Assembly: GCF_004005945.1 (NCBI RefSeq)
Contig: NZ_SACS01000005.1
Coordinates: 1 to 64,000 of the forward strand
Source: Rheinheimera riviphila
GTDB taxonomy: Bacteria > Pseudomonadota > Gammaproteobacteria > Enterobacterales > Alteromonadaceae
DNA length: 64,000 bases
Direction of reading: 5' to 3'
A program made the translations under genes and the position numbers. The notes below the pieces were generated by a model. It did not search any database. It was not told the DNA's origin and worked only from the letters and a program-made list of their open reading frames with translations. Positions 33,671-43,000 of the stretch are shown here, in pieces (the stretch's first letter is position 1; each line of letters starts with the position of its first letter).

Positions 33671-36310
33671 ATGGACCTTATGAACCAAGCCCACAGTGAT
33701 AGCGCATTTAGCACCCTTTTCGCAGCAACAGTCGCCAGCCCGGCAACCCGCCGCCTGGATTTAACCGGCAGCTGGAGTTTTTCAGAGGCGCTTAGCGATG
33801 TCTGGCATCCGGCGACAGTGCCCGGCTGCAATTTCACCGACTTATTCGCCAACGGCCTGATTGCCGATCCGATGCAGGCCGACCATGAAACAGAGTTGCA
33901 GTGGATAGAACAAAAAGACTGGGTCTACCGGCGCGAATTTCAGTTAAGCGCCGCCGAACTACAAAGTCGGGTCTGGCAGCTGGAAGCTCTGGGGCTGGAT
34001 ACCTATGCCGATATTTACCTGAACGGGCAGTTGCTGGCCAGCACCGACAATATGTTTGTTGGTCATCAGCTGGATTGTCAGTCGCTACTGGTTGCCGGTA
34101 ACAATCTGCTGCAGATTTATTTCCATTCACCAATTAATAAAGTGAAACCGCTCCAGCTGGCGTCCGGCATGGTCTATCCGGCGGAAAATGATAAGTCGGA
34201 CGACAAGCTCAGTGTTTATGTGCGCAAGGCACCGTGCCACTTTGGCTGGGACTGGGGCCCGCGATTTGTCAGTAGCGGCATCTGGCGGGGCATTGCTTTA
34301 GTCGGTCATCAGGCGGTGCGAATTGACGATCTGCAGTTTACCCAGCGTGCTCTAACTACAGCTGAGGCCAGCCTGCAGTTTGATCTGGATTTTACCGTGC
34401 TGACGCCGGGGCAGTATCAGCTGCAACTACAATGCAGTGTACGACCGGAACTAAATCAAATAGTTACGCAGGAACTCACCGCTGGCGCACAACAATTTCA
34501 GTGGTTGCTGGCGATGCAACAGCCAGAGCTATGGTGGCCGGCCGGGCTTGGCGAAGCGTATTTATATCCGTTTTCGGTCGCTGTGTATGATGCAAACAGT
34601 CAACAGCTGCTGGCAGAACGCTCCTTGCAGATTGGCCTGCGCACTGTAGAAGTCATCAACGAAAACGATGCCGATGGCCAAAGCTTTTACTTTAAGGTCA
34701 ATGGCTTGCCGGTGTTTATGAAAGGCGCTAACTATATTCCGGCCAGCGCTTTTCCGGGCACTTTAACCGCCGCCGATTATCAGCGTGAGTTTGCTGCAAT
34801 AAGCGCCGCCAACATGAATATGCTGCGGGTTTGGGGCGGTGGTTTTTATCAGGACGAGCAGTTTTACCAACTGGCCGATCAGCATGGCGTATTGATTTGG
34901 CAGGACTTTATGTTCGCCTGTAGTTTATATCCGGGTGATGCGGACTTTTTGGCCAATGTTGAACGTGAAACGCGGTACAACATTAAACGGCTGCGTAACC
35001 ATGCCTGTATCGCCATGTGGTGTGGCAATAACGAAGTGGATATGGGCATTGCGCGCTGGGATTGGCCACAGAAATTTGGTTATTCAGAGCAGTTATTTAC
35101 CAAGCTAAAACAGGACTACTGCCAGTTGTTCGGACAGTTGTTGCCGGGTCTGGTGCAGCAACTCGATGGCGACCGCTTTTACCTGCGCTCATCACCGATC
35201 AGCTTCTGGGAAGACGATGCCGACCATCTCGCCAACCACCATTTTTGGGGCGTCTGGCATGGTGAGCAGCCTTTTACCGAATATCAAAAACGTATTCCGC
35301 GTTTTATGAGCGAATACGGCTTTCAGTCCTTTCCGCTTAAAAGTTCGGTCGATAAGTTTTTACCCCAAGCCGAGCAGCGGTTGGAATCGCCGATGTTGAC
35401 GGTGCATCAGAAGCATCCACGCGGCAATAAACTGATCCAGAGTTATCTGGCTGATGAGTATCAGCTACCGAAGGATTTTGAGCAGCTGCTGTATTTAAGT
35501 CAGGTACAGCAAGCGTTGGGGCTAAAGCTCGCCTTTGATGCGCACCGTGCGGCAATGCCATTTTGCATGGGCACTTTGTATTGGCAATTGAATGACACCT
35601 GGCCGGCCGCTTCTTGGTCTGGCATTGATTATTACGGCCGCTGGAAGGCGCTGCATTATCAGGCAGCACGGAGTTTCCGGGCGCAAAGTCTGGTATTTAG
35701 TGAAGACTTAAGTGAACAGTTTAGCGAACAAAATCAACAGCTCAGGTTAAAACTGGTTTCCGATAGCCAGGTTGCGATGGCCGCCACCTTACAACTACGG
35801 TTGCTGGATTTCAGTGGCGCTGTGTTGTGGCAGCAGTCGCAGCAAATCAGCGTCGCGCCGTTGCAAGTCATGCAATTGCAACAGTGGTCACTAGCCGAGC
35901 TGACAAAGTTAGCCGATGACCGGCAACTGGTGCTGCACGCTCAACTGCTGTCCGCTGCCGATGGTCGGGTTTTAACAGACAATCTGCATTTTTTCCGGCC
36001 TAATCGGGAGCTGTTGTTGCAGCAAGCTGCCGCCGAGCTACAGATCAGCGCCATCGATGGTTTGCTCACAGTACGCTTGCAAAGCCATACCCTGCTGCGG
36101 CAAGTGTTGCTGGAATTACCGGATCTGGAGGGCAAGGTGCTGAATTTCTCGGATAACTTTATCGATTTGTTGGCAAACGAGCCGGTGGAAGTGACTGCCG
36201 CCCTGCCTGATTTAACCAGCGCCCAAATACTGGCGCTGGCATCGCAGCTGCGGGTGCGTTCGCTGGTGGATAGTTATCCAGACACTTCAGTTAACGGAGT
36301 GCCGGTATGA
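33671..36310 (+). CDS. GH2 beta-mannosidase
   Basis: An 879-residue glycoside hydrolase family 2 enzyme of the beta-mannosidase branch. The N-terminal sugar-binding domain shows LDLTGSWSF, DWVYRREFQL and HFGWDWGPRFVSSGIWR. The barrel carries LRVWGGGFYQDEQFYQLADQ, the acid/base Glu in WCGNNEVDMGIARWD (about residue 455) and the nucleophile in FMSEYGFQSFP (about 547). There is no signal peptide, so it works in the cytoplasm on imported Man-beta-1,4-GlcNAc left by GH85 plus the alpha-mannosidases. Starts at 33671 or 33680 are equally plausible. It is two bases behind the CutC stop and overlaps the symporter start by ATGA. Confidence 0.93.
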   Translation: MDLMNQAHSDSAFSTLFAATVASPATRRLDLTGSWSFSEALSDVWHPATVPGCNFTDLFANGLIADPMQADHETELQWIEQKDWVYRREFQLSAAELQSRVWQLEALGLDTYADIYLNGQLLASTDNMFVGHQLDCQSLLVAGNNLLQIYFHSPINKVKPLQLASGMVYPAENDKSDDKLSVYVRKAPCHFGWDWGPRFVSSGIWRGIALVGHQAVRIDDLQFTQRALTTAEASLQFDLDFTVLTPGQYQLQLQCSVRPELNQIVTQELTAGAQQFQWLLAMQQPELWWPAGLGEAYLYPFSVAVYDANSQQLLAERSLQIGLRTVEVINENDADGQSFYFKVNGLPVFMKGANYIPASAFPGTLTAADYQREFAAISAANMNMLRVWGGGFYQDEQFYQLADQHGVLIWQDFMFACSLYPGDADFLANVERETRYNIKRLRNHACIAMWCGNNEVDMGIARWDWPQKFGYSEQLFTKLKQDYCQLFGQLLPGLVQQLDGDRFYLRSSPISFWEDDADHLANHHFWGVWHGEQPFTEYQKRIPRFMSEYGFQSFPLKSSVDKFLPQAEQRLESPMLTVHQKHPRGNKLIQSYLADEYQLPKDFEQLLYLSQVQQALGLKLAFDAHRAAMPFCMGTLYWQLNDTWPAASWSGIDYYGRWKALHYQAARSFRAQSLVFSEDLSEQFSEQNQQLRLKLVSDSQVAMAATLQLRLLDFSGAVLWQQSQQISVAPLQVMQLQQWSLAELTKLADDRQLVLHAQLLSAADGRVLTDNLHFFRPNRELLLQQAAAELQISAIDGLLTVRLQSHTLLRQVLLELPDLEGKVLNFSDNFIDLLANEPVEVTAALPDLTSAQILALASQLRVRSLVDSYPDTSVNGVPV

Positions 36311-38097
36311 ATCTGGTCTGGATTGATCATGCCATTATCCTGCTCTATCTGATAGGCACCTTATGGCTGGGATTATGGATTTCACGCCGCGCTAGTAAAG
36401 ATCTGAATTCCTATTTTCTGGGTGGCAAAACCATGCCCTGGTGGATGCTCGGTGTATCGAACGCTTCAGGCATGTTTGATATTGCCGGCACCATGTGGCT
36501 GGTCACCGTCTGTTTTGTCTATGGCCTGAAAAGCGCTTGGCTGCCGTGGATTTGGCCGATTTTTAATCAGGTATTTTTGATGGTGTATCTGTCGGCCTGG
36601 TTACGCCGCTCCAATGCGATGACCGGCGCCGAATGGCTGCAAACCCGTTTTGGTCATGGTCGCGGCGCTGAACTCTGTCAGCTGGTGGTGGTGGTATTTG
36701 CGCTGGTCAGCGCCATTGGTTTTATCGCTTACGGCTTTAAAGGCATCGGTAAATTTGCCGCCATTTTCCTGCCGTGGGATTTATCACCCGATATGTACGC
36801 GCTGATTATTTTTGCCGTCACCACTTTGTATGTGGTGAAAGGTGGCATGTACGGCGTGGTGTTTACCGAGTTACTGCAGTTTTTGCTGATGACCATCGCC
36901 GCTGTCGCCGTTGGGGTGATTGCGATGCAGCAAGTCAGTCCAGAGCAGCTGGCTGCGGCCACGCCAGAGGGTTGGGACAGTTTATGGTTTGGCTGGAACC
37001 TCGATTTAAACTGGAGCGGGCTGATTGACTCGGTCAACGACAAAATTCACAACGATGGCCTCGATTTATTCGGTCTGATGTTGATGATGATGTTGTTTAA
37101 AGGTGTGTTATTCAGCATGGCTGGCCCGGTGCCGAACTACGATATGCAACGCATTCTGGCGGCGAAAAGCCCGTCCGAAGCGGCCAAGATGAGTGGTTTG
37201 GTGTCCCTGGTAATGTTTATTCCACGGTACATGATGGTCGCTGGTTTTGCCGCACTGGCGCTGGTGTATATGCAGCCGGAAATTCAGGCGGCCGGGGCTG
37301 GTTTTGATTTTGAACAACTACTGCCTTATGCCATCGAGCGTTTTGTGCCGGTTGGCTTAGCAGGTTTACTGATTGCCGGTTTGCTGGCGGCCTTTATGTC
37401 GACGTTTTCGGCGTCGTTAAACGCGGCGCCGGCTTATTTTGTCAACGATATCTACAAAAAGTACCTGCGCCCACAAGGTTCGACCAAAGAATATATCCGC
37501 ATCAGCCATCTGGTGTCGGTGCTGTTGGTGGTGATTGGGGTGGCGCTGGGGCTGCTGCTGGAATCGATTAACGATATTATGCAGTGGATTTTTGGTGCGC
37601 TGTTTGGCGGGTACGCCGCGGCCAATTTACTGAAATGGCATTGGTGGCGTTTTAATGCTTATGGTTATTTCTGGGGCATGTTGTCGGGGCTCATCGCATC
37701 GATGTTATTGCCGTTGTTGTGGCCGGATTTACAGCCGCTGTTAGCGTTCCCCTGGTTATTGCTGGCTGGGTTGATTGGTTCAGTCGCCGGGACTTTATTG
37801 ACGCCGCCGGACGATGAAGCGGTGCTGATGAGTTTTTACCGCCAGGTGCGGCCCTGGGGATTCTGGGCGCCGGTCAAAGCCAAGGTGCTGGCGGCTGATC
37901 CGACGTTTTTCCCTGACCAAACGCCTGGCCGCGATGCAGTGAATATTCTGGTCGGTACCGGCTGGCAATTAACGCTGGTAGTGCTGCCGATTTGTCTGGT
38001 GATGCAGCAATGGCAGGGTTTCTGGGCGGCATTATTGGTGCTGCTGGTGACCTCCTGGTTCCTGAAAATCAACTGGCTCGATAAACTCAAGGATTAA
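36307..38097 (+). CDS. Sodium:solute symporter (SSS family)
   Basis: A 596-residue SSS/SSF permease with about 14-15 membrane helices. Typical segments are SKDLNSYFLGGKTMPWWMLG near the N-terminus and the sodium-site helix PVGLAGLLIAGLLAAFMSTF with its Ser-rich end. It lies between beta-mannosidase and GH92 copy 4 in the rightward operon. By position it should bring an inner product into the cytoplasm, such as Man-GlcNAc for the beta-mannosidase that lacks a signal peptide, or GlcNAc for the kinase. The choice between them is inference. Confidence 0.9.
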   Translation: MNLVWIDHAIILLYLIGTLWLGLWISRRASKDLNSYFLGGKTMPWWMLGVSNASGMFDIAGTMWLVTVCFVYGLKSAWLPWIWPIFNQVFLMVYLSAWLRRSNAMTGAEWLQTRFGHGRGAELCQLVVVVFALVSAIGFIAYGFKGIGKFAAIFLPWDLSPDMYALIIFAVTTLYVVKGGMYGVVFTELLQFLLMTIAAVAVGVIAMQQVSPEQLAAATPEGWDSLWFGWNLDLNWSGLIDSVNDKIHNDGLDLFGLMLMMMLFKGVLFSMAGPVPNYDMQRILAAKSPSEAAKMSGLVSLVMFIPRYMMVAGFAALALVYMQPEIQAAGAGFDFEQLLPYAIERFVPVGLAGLLIAGLLAAFMSTFSASLNAAPAYFVNDIYKKYLRPQGSTKEYIRISHLVSVLLVVIGVALGLLLESINDIMQWIFGALFGGYAAANLLKWHWWRFNAYGYFWGMLSGLIASMLLPLLWPDLQPLLAFPWLLLAGLIGSVAGTLLTPPDDEAVLMSFYRQVRPWGFWAPVKAKVLAADPTFFPDQTPGRDAVNILVGTGWQLTLVVLPICLVMQQWQGFWAALLVLLVTSWFLKINWLDKLKD

Positions 38098-38102
38098 TCC
38101 CA

Positions 38103-40433
38103 TTGAATATTGTCATTTCCCCCGGCTGCCACCGCAGCCGTAGCCGCTGCTTTGGTGTTACGCTCGGATTAACGCTGGTTTTGGGCAGCTGTGCGGCGCC
38201 AGAAACGGCTATTTCCCCAGTTGCTTCAACGGCAGCAACTGCTACAACTGCAACCACAGTAGCCACAACAGCAGCCTCGGAGCCACCTTCGGCAAATGCC
38301 TTGGCGGTGCTGAAATACGTTGATCCCTTTATCGCCACCGGCGGCCATGGCCACGCTTTTCCAGGTGCCGTGGTGCCTTTTGGCATGGTGCAACTGAGTC
38401 CGGATAATCCAAGTCAAGGCTGGGACTGGACCTCGGGTTACCATTATTCTGACAATGTGCTGATTGGTTTTAGTCACACCCATTTATCCGGCACCGGCGT
38501 TGGCGATTTACTGGATATTCTGCTGATGCCACTGCAAGGTGATTATGCGCAGCAACAAAAAAATGAACACAAACGGCCGTTTGCGCTGTATGAGCATGCC
38601 GATGAACAAGCCAGTCCGGGTTTTTATCAGCTGAATTTGCCCGGGCTTGGTGTGAAAGCTGAGCTGAGCGCCACCGAGCGGGTGGGCGTGCATCGCTATA
38701 GTTATAGCAACAGTGAAAAGGCCAAACTGCTGCTCGATTTGGGTTATGCCCAGAATTACGATAAGTCAGTGGTGACCTTGTTAAAGGTTGAAGACGCTTA
38801 CACCATCAGCGGTTACCGCATTTCCACGGGTTGGGCTAAATATCAGCCGCTGTATTTTGTGGCGACCTTTAACCAGCCGTTTGCTGCACAGTTGTATCAG
38901 GATGGCAAAGCGGTCAAAGGCCAACTGCTGCAAACCGAAAAAGGCCAGGCAGTGCTCGATTTTGGCGCTTTACCGGGGCAGTCGCTGGTCGGCAAAGTGG
39001 CACTCTCTTATGTCAGCATCGACGGCGCCAAAGCCAACTTAGCGGCGGAAGTGCCGCATTTTTCGTTTGATCGGGTGAAAGCAGAAGCTGCCCAGCGCTG
39101 GGCGACGCAGCTGGGACGCTTTCAGGTGAACGATCCTGACGAAACCGCCAAAACCAAGTTCTATACCGCGCTTTATCATAGCTATCTGGCGCCGCAACTG
39201 TTCAGCGATGTCGACGGCCGCTATTTTGGTGCCGATGGCGCGGTGCATCAGCCAATGGTTGATGGCAACCAGCAGCAAATCCCGCGTTATACGCTGTTTT
39301 CACTGTGGGATACTTTCCGCGCTTTGCATCCGTTATTGACCATCACCGATCCTTCGCGCGTTGACCCGATGATGCACTCCTTGCTGGGTTTTTATGATGA
39401 AAGCGGTTTGCTGCCAACCTGGGATCTGATGTCAAACGAGACCGATGTGATGATTGGTTATCATGCAGTGCCGGTGCTGGCGGATGCTTATCTTAAAGGC
39501 CTGACCACAGCTTCTGCCGGGCGCATTCTGCAAGCCGCTAAAGCCTCGACGCAGCAGTCACGTTTTGGCATCGATTTGTTTGGCAAATACGGGTATGTGC
39601 CGTCAGATCTGGACGTCGAAGCGGTATCAAAAACGCTGGAATATGCTTTTGACGACTATGCAATTTCGAAAATAGCCGAGGCGGCCGGCCAGCAGGCCGA
39701 TGCCGATTATTTTGCGAAACGGGCTTTGTCGTATCAGCAACTGTTTGATGCCAGCACCGGTTTTTTCCGGGGGAAAACCAGCAACGGCGCTTGGGTCAGC
39801 CCCTTTAATCCGATTTATGTGGCGCATCGCACCACCGATTACACCGAAGCCAATGCCTGGCAATACACCTTTTTTGTACCCCATGATGTGCCGGGTTTAA
39901 TGGCGCTTTATGGCGGCGAAGCGAAGTTCACCGAAAAACTCGATACGTTGTTTAGCATGAGTTCAAAGATGGAAGGCGAGGTGTCGCCGGATATTACCGG
40001 CTTAATCGGCCAGTACGCCCATGGCAACGAGCCGGTGCATCATGTGCCTTATCTGTATGCTTTTACCGGCAAAAAATGGCAAGGTGAAGCGCGGATCAAA
40101 CAAATCCGCGACAGCATGTACCGCGCCGAACCCAATGGCCTGGCCGGCAATGACGATCTCGGTCAGATGTCGGCCTGGTATGTGTTTAGCGCTTTGGGTT
40201 TTTATCCGCTTAACCCGGTCGGTGGCGAATTTGTGCTCGGCACACCGCAGTTTTCTGCTGTCACACTTAAACTTGATCATGGCAAGTTGTTGCAGATCAC
40301 CGCTGAACCGGCAGCTCCAGGCGAGTATGTCACAGCTGTATCTTGGAACGGCCAGCGGATAGTAGGGCAGGTGCTGAACTACCAACAGCTGATGCAAGGT
40401 GGTACCTTGCACTTTGAGTTTGGGCCTATCTAA
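38103..40433 (+). CDS. GH92 alpha-mannosidase (copy 4, lipoprotein, TTG start)
   Basis: A 776-residue GH92 enzyme closest to copy 2. The only usable start is TTG at 38103: an in-frame stop lies upstream and no ATG follows before the conserved core. An AAGGA site about nine bases upstream and a lipoprotein signal (LGLTLVLGSCAAP) support it. Landmarks are YVDPFIATGGHGHAFPGAVV, GFSHTHLSGTGVGDLLDILL, EANAWQYTFFVPHDVPGLM, YAHGNEPVHHVPYLY and GLAGNDDLGQMSAWY, so catalytic and +1-site features match copy 2 and suggest similar linkage use. It is five bases behind the symporter gene and is the last gene before the strong terminator. Confidence 0.92.
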   Translation: MNIVISPGCHRSRSRCFGVTLGLTLVLGSCAAPETAISPVASTAATATTATTVATTAASEPPSANALAVLKYVDPFIATGGHGHAFPGAVVPFGMVQLSPDNPSQGWDWTSGYHYSDNVLIGFSHTHLSGTGVGDLLDILLMPLQGDYAQQQKNEHKRPFALYEHADEQASPGFYQLNLPGLGVKAELSATERVGVHRYSYSNSEKAKLLLDLGYAQNYDKSVVTLLKVEDAYTISGYRISTGWAKYQPLYFVATFNQPFAAQLYQDGKAVKGQLLQTEKGQAVLDFGALPGQSLVGKVALSYVSIDGAKANLAAEVPHFSFDRVKAEAAQRWATQLGRFQVNDPDETAKTKFYTALYHSYLAPQLFSDVDGRYFGADGAVHQPMVDGNQQQIPRYTLFSLWDTFRALHPLLTITDPSRVDPMMHSLLGFYDESGLLPTWDLMSNETDVMIGYHAVPVLADAYLKGLTTASAGRILQAAKASTQQSRFGIDLFGKYGYVPSDLDVEAVSKTLEYAFDDYAISKIAEAAGQQADADYFAKRALSYQQLFDASTGFFRGKTSNGAWVSPFNPIYVAHRTTDYTEANAWQYTFFVPHDVPGLMALYGGEAKFTEKLDTLFSMSSKMEGEVSPDITGLIGQYAHGNEPVHHVPYLYAFTGKKWQGEARIKQIRDSMYRAEPNGLAGNDDLGQMSAWYVFSALGFYPLNPVGGEFVLGTPQFSAVTLKLDHGKLLQITAEPAAPGEYVTAVSWNGQRIVGQVLNYQQLMQGGTLHFEFGPI

Positions 40434-40458
40434 TATAAAAGATGGTAAAAAAAGATGG

Positions 40459-40516
40459 TAAAAAGGGGGCGGAGTTAATTGTTTGCAAAGTAAACAATTA
40501 GCTCCGCCCCCTTTTT
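40459..40516 (+). terminator. Very strong terminator closing the rightward operon
   Basis: AAAAGGGGGCGGAG (40461-40474), then TAATTGTTT, a GCAAAG loop, AAACAATTA and CTCCGCCCCCTTTTT form a stem of over 20 pairs with only one mismatch, ending in a T-run. The A-run on the other side makes it potentially bidirectional. Just upstream GATGGTAAAAA is present twice. Confidence 0.93.
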
Positions 40517-40550
40517 CATTACATAGCAGCCCCGACCAGCAGGCAATTCG

Positions 40551-40579
40551 TTGACAAGATAGGCCGAACCCGTTAGAAC
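40551..40579 (+). promoter_or_regulatory. Promoter of cstA
   Basis: TTGACA (40551-40556) is followed after 17 bases by TAGAAC (40574-40579), about 45 bases before the start codon. With the terminator just upstream, this makes cstA a separate transcription unit. Confidence 0.65.
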
Positions 40580-40625
40580 AATCAGACAAAAAATAAACAA
40601 AAACAATAGTCTGACGGGGAATAGC

Positions 40626-42692
40626 ATGACAAGGAACTGGCGCCAGAATTTGATCTGGCTGGCGGTCGCTGTGACAGGCGCTTCGGCGGCCGGCGGCATC
40701 GCACTCAATCGAGGCGAATCGATTAACGCCATCTGGTTTATCGTGGCGGCAGTTTGTACTTATTTGATTGGCTATCGTTTTTATAGTGCCTGGATCGCGG
40801 CCAAAGTGCTGATGCTGGACGACACCCGCGCCACACCTGCCGAACGTCTTGCCGATGGTCGCGATTATGTGCCGACCAACCGCTGGGTGGTGTTTGGCCA
40901 CCATTTCGCCGCCATTGCCGGTCCTGGCCCGCTGATCGGCCCGACGCTCGCCGCGCAATTTGGTTATCTGCCGGGCACCTTGTGGATTTTAGCCGGTAGC
41001 GTGCTGGCAGGTTGTGTGCAGGACATGATTGTGTTGTTTTGTTCGATGCGCCGTGACGGCCGTAGTCTGGGCCAGATGGCGCGGGATGAATTGGGGCCGG
41101 TCGGTGGTTTTGCCGCGTTGCTCGCCACCTTTCTGATTATGATTATTCTGATTGCCGTACTGGGGCTGGTGGTGGTGAATGCGATGAAACACTCGCCTTG
41201 GGCCACTTCTACAGTGGCGGCGACTATTCCCATCGCTGTGTTTATCGGTATTTATATGCGCTACCTACGCCCAGGCCGGGTGCTGGAAGGCTCGTTGCTT
41301 GGGGTGGGGTTGTTGCTGCTGTCGGTCGGGGCCGGTGGCTGGGTCGATCAACAAGCTGGGCTACGCGAATGGTTTAATCACCCTGGTTTGCCGTTGGCGT
41401 TTGCCGTGATTGGTTATGGTTTGCTGGCAGCTATTTTGCCGGTGTGGCTGCTGCTGGCGCCCCGAGATTATCTATCCACCTATATGAAACTCGGCACTGT
41501 GGTGTTGCTGGCGGTCGCAATTGTCATCCTGCAGCCGGACGTAAAAATGCCAGCACTGACCCAGTTTATTGACGGCACCGGCCCGATTTTCGCTGGCAGC
41601 TTGTTTCCTTTTGTTTTTATCACCATTGCTTGTGGTGCTATTTCTGGTTTCCATTCACTGATTTCCTCTGGTACCACCCCCAAACTGCTGGAAAATGAAC
41701 GGGATATCCGGATGGTTGGTTATGGTGGTATGGCGCTGGAATCTTTTGTTGCGATCATGGCGCTGCTGGCAGCCTGTGTGCTGGACCCAGGCGTATATTT
41801 CGCCATTAACAGTCCGGCTGGTGTGGTTGGTGCGGATCCGGCGACTGCAGTCGCGACTATCACCAGTTGGGGCTACCCGGTCACCGTTGAGCAAATGAAC
41901 AGTCTGGCGGCGACAATGGGCGAAGCCACCTTGTTTGCCCGTACCGGTGGCGCACCATCGCTGGCGGTCGGCATGGCCAGCATTTTTGCTTCGGCTTTTG
42001 GCGATCACTTGCTGGCGATGTGGTATCACTTTGCCATTATGTTTGAAGCGGTATTTATCCTGACGACCTTAGATGCCGGCACCCGGGTCGGCCGTTTTAT
42101 GTTGCAGGATATGTTGGGTAATTTTATCCCCAAATTGGGTCAAACCAGCTGGTACCCATCGGTGGTGCTGAGCTCTTGTCTGGTGGTAGCGGGCTGGGGA
42201 TATTTCCTCTACATCGGAGTGATTGACCCGAATGGCGGCGTCAATATTCTGTGGCCGTTGTTCGGGATTTCTAATCAGTTATTAGCCGCGATTGCCCTCA
42301 CCGTTGCAACCTCTATTCTGATTAAAACCGGTCGGGTGAAATATGTCTGGGTCACGGCGCTGCCACTGTTGTGGTTACTGATCCTGACCTCCACGGCGGT
42401 GTTTCAGAAAATCACCAGCGACGACCCAAGGATCGGTTTTTTCGCAGCGGCCAATGACTTACAGCACAAACTGGATGCAGGTTTATTAACGGCGGATAAA
42501 GCCGCTGTGGCGCCGCAGCTGATTTTTAACCAACAACTGGATGCCTGTCTGGCGCTGTTGTTTGTGGTGCTGTTGTATCTGGTGGTTGGGGACATGCTGC
42601 GAATGGCCTGGCGGCGCCAGCGCGGACTTGCGGTATTGCCTTCGTCAGAAACACCTTATCAGCCTAGTCAGTTGCCCAAAGTCATGGGTTGA
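40626..42692 (+). CDS. cstA: CstA-family carbon starvation/pyruvate transporter
   Basis: A 688-residue membrane protein of the CstA/BtsT family, which includes proton-coupled pyruvate and peptide transporters in E. coli. Characteristic segments are [40 protein letters not shown] and [19 protein letters not shown], followed by the C-terminal 5TM domain ([20 protein letters not shown]). A GGGG site precedes the ATG. It is followed by the small YbdD-type gene, the partner almost always found with CstA. Its place after a glycan-degradation operon may be chance; pyruvate recovery during growth on sugars and amino acids is a plausible link. Confidence 0.92.
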   Translation: MTRNWRQNLIWLAVAVTGASAAGGIALNRGESINAIWFIVAAVCTYLIGYRFYSAWIAAKVLMLDDTRATPAERLADGRDYVPTNRWVVFGHHFAAIAGPGPLIGPTLAAQFGYLPGTLWILAGSVLAGCVQDMIVLFCSMRRDGRSLGQMARDELGPVGGFAALLATFLIMIILIAVLGLVVVNAMKHSPWATSTVAATIPIAVFIGIYMRYLRPGRVLEGSLLGVGLLLLSVGAGGWVDQQAGLREWFNHPGLPLAFAVIGYGLLAAILPVWLLLAPRDYLSTYMKLGTVVLLAVAIVILQPDVKMPALTQFIDGTGPIFAGSLFPFVFITIACGAISGFHSLISSGTTPKLLENERDIRMVGYGGMALESFVAIMALLAACVLDPGVYFAINSPAGVVGADPATAVATITSWGYPVTVEQMNSLAATMGEATLFARTGGAPSLAVGMASIFASAFGDHLLAMWYHFAIMFEAVFILTTLDAGTRVGRFMLQDMLGNFIPKLGQTSWYPSVVLSSCLVVAGWGYFLYIGVIDPNGGVNILWPLFGISNQLLAAIALTVATSILIKTGRVKYVWVTALPLLWLLILTSTAVFQKITSDDPRIGFFAAANDLQHKLDAGLLTADKAAVAPQLIFNQQLDACLALLFVVLLYLVVGDMLRMAWRRQRGLAVLPSSETPYQPSQLPKVMG

Positions 42693-42727
42693 CCCGAGAT
42701 GCAAATAAATAAAACAGGAACCGCCTG

Positions 42728-42907
42728 ATGAAAAGCTGGTTATTGCAATGTTGGACGCTGCTGCGGCAGTTATCCGGTGACGATGCCTACGAGCGCTACT
42801 TGCGCCATCAGCTCAGCCAGCATCCGGATGAGCCGCCGCTGGATCGGAAAAGCTTTTTTAAGCGCGAACAAGAGCGGAAATGGCATGGCATAAAACGCTG
42901 TTGTTAG
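42728..42907 (+). CDS. YbdD/YjiX-family small protein (CstA partner)
   Basis: A 59-residue protein that begins MKSWLLQCWTLLRQLSGDDA and ends KWHGIKRCC. The pattern (a short amphipathic start, Y..Y..H....HP, then F..E.....G...RCC) matches the YbdD/YjiX family (DUF466), whose genes follow cstA or btsT in most proteobacteria. AGGA lies eight bases before the ATG, and the gene starts 35 bases after the cstA stop. The molecular role is unknown; an accessory role for the transporter is likely. Confidence 0.85.
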   Translation: MKSWLLQCWTLLRQLSGDDAYERYLRHQLSQHPDEPPLDRKSFFKREQERKWHGIKRCC

Positions 42908-42971
42908 GCTAAAGTTACTGGCGATACGCTGCAATCCGAGTTTTTTGCTGCTGAACTGTTACTGATCGGTC

Positions 42972-42985
42972 CAGGCCTTGGCCTG
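42972..42985 (+). promoter_or_regulatory. Short perfect palindrome before the 43001 gene
   Basis: CAGGCC-TT-GGCCTG lies eight bases before the AGGAGG ribosome site of the next gene. It could be a small leader hairpin or a binding site. Confidence 0.35.
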
Positions 42986-43000
42986 TGACAAGGAGGGGTG

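Noticed and set aside
37561-40713. AATCGATTAACG-like strings at about 37563 and 40708 as further LacI operators.
   Set aside because: They lie inside coding sequence, lack the flanking TGT/ACA and are not palindromic over 14 bases.
40002-40958. A 318-codon open frame on the minus strand across the end of GH92 copy 4, the terminator and the start of cstA.
   Set aside because: It is antisense to two clear genes and a terminator, has no recognisable domain, and reflects codon bias of the real genes.
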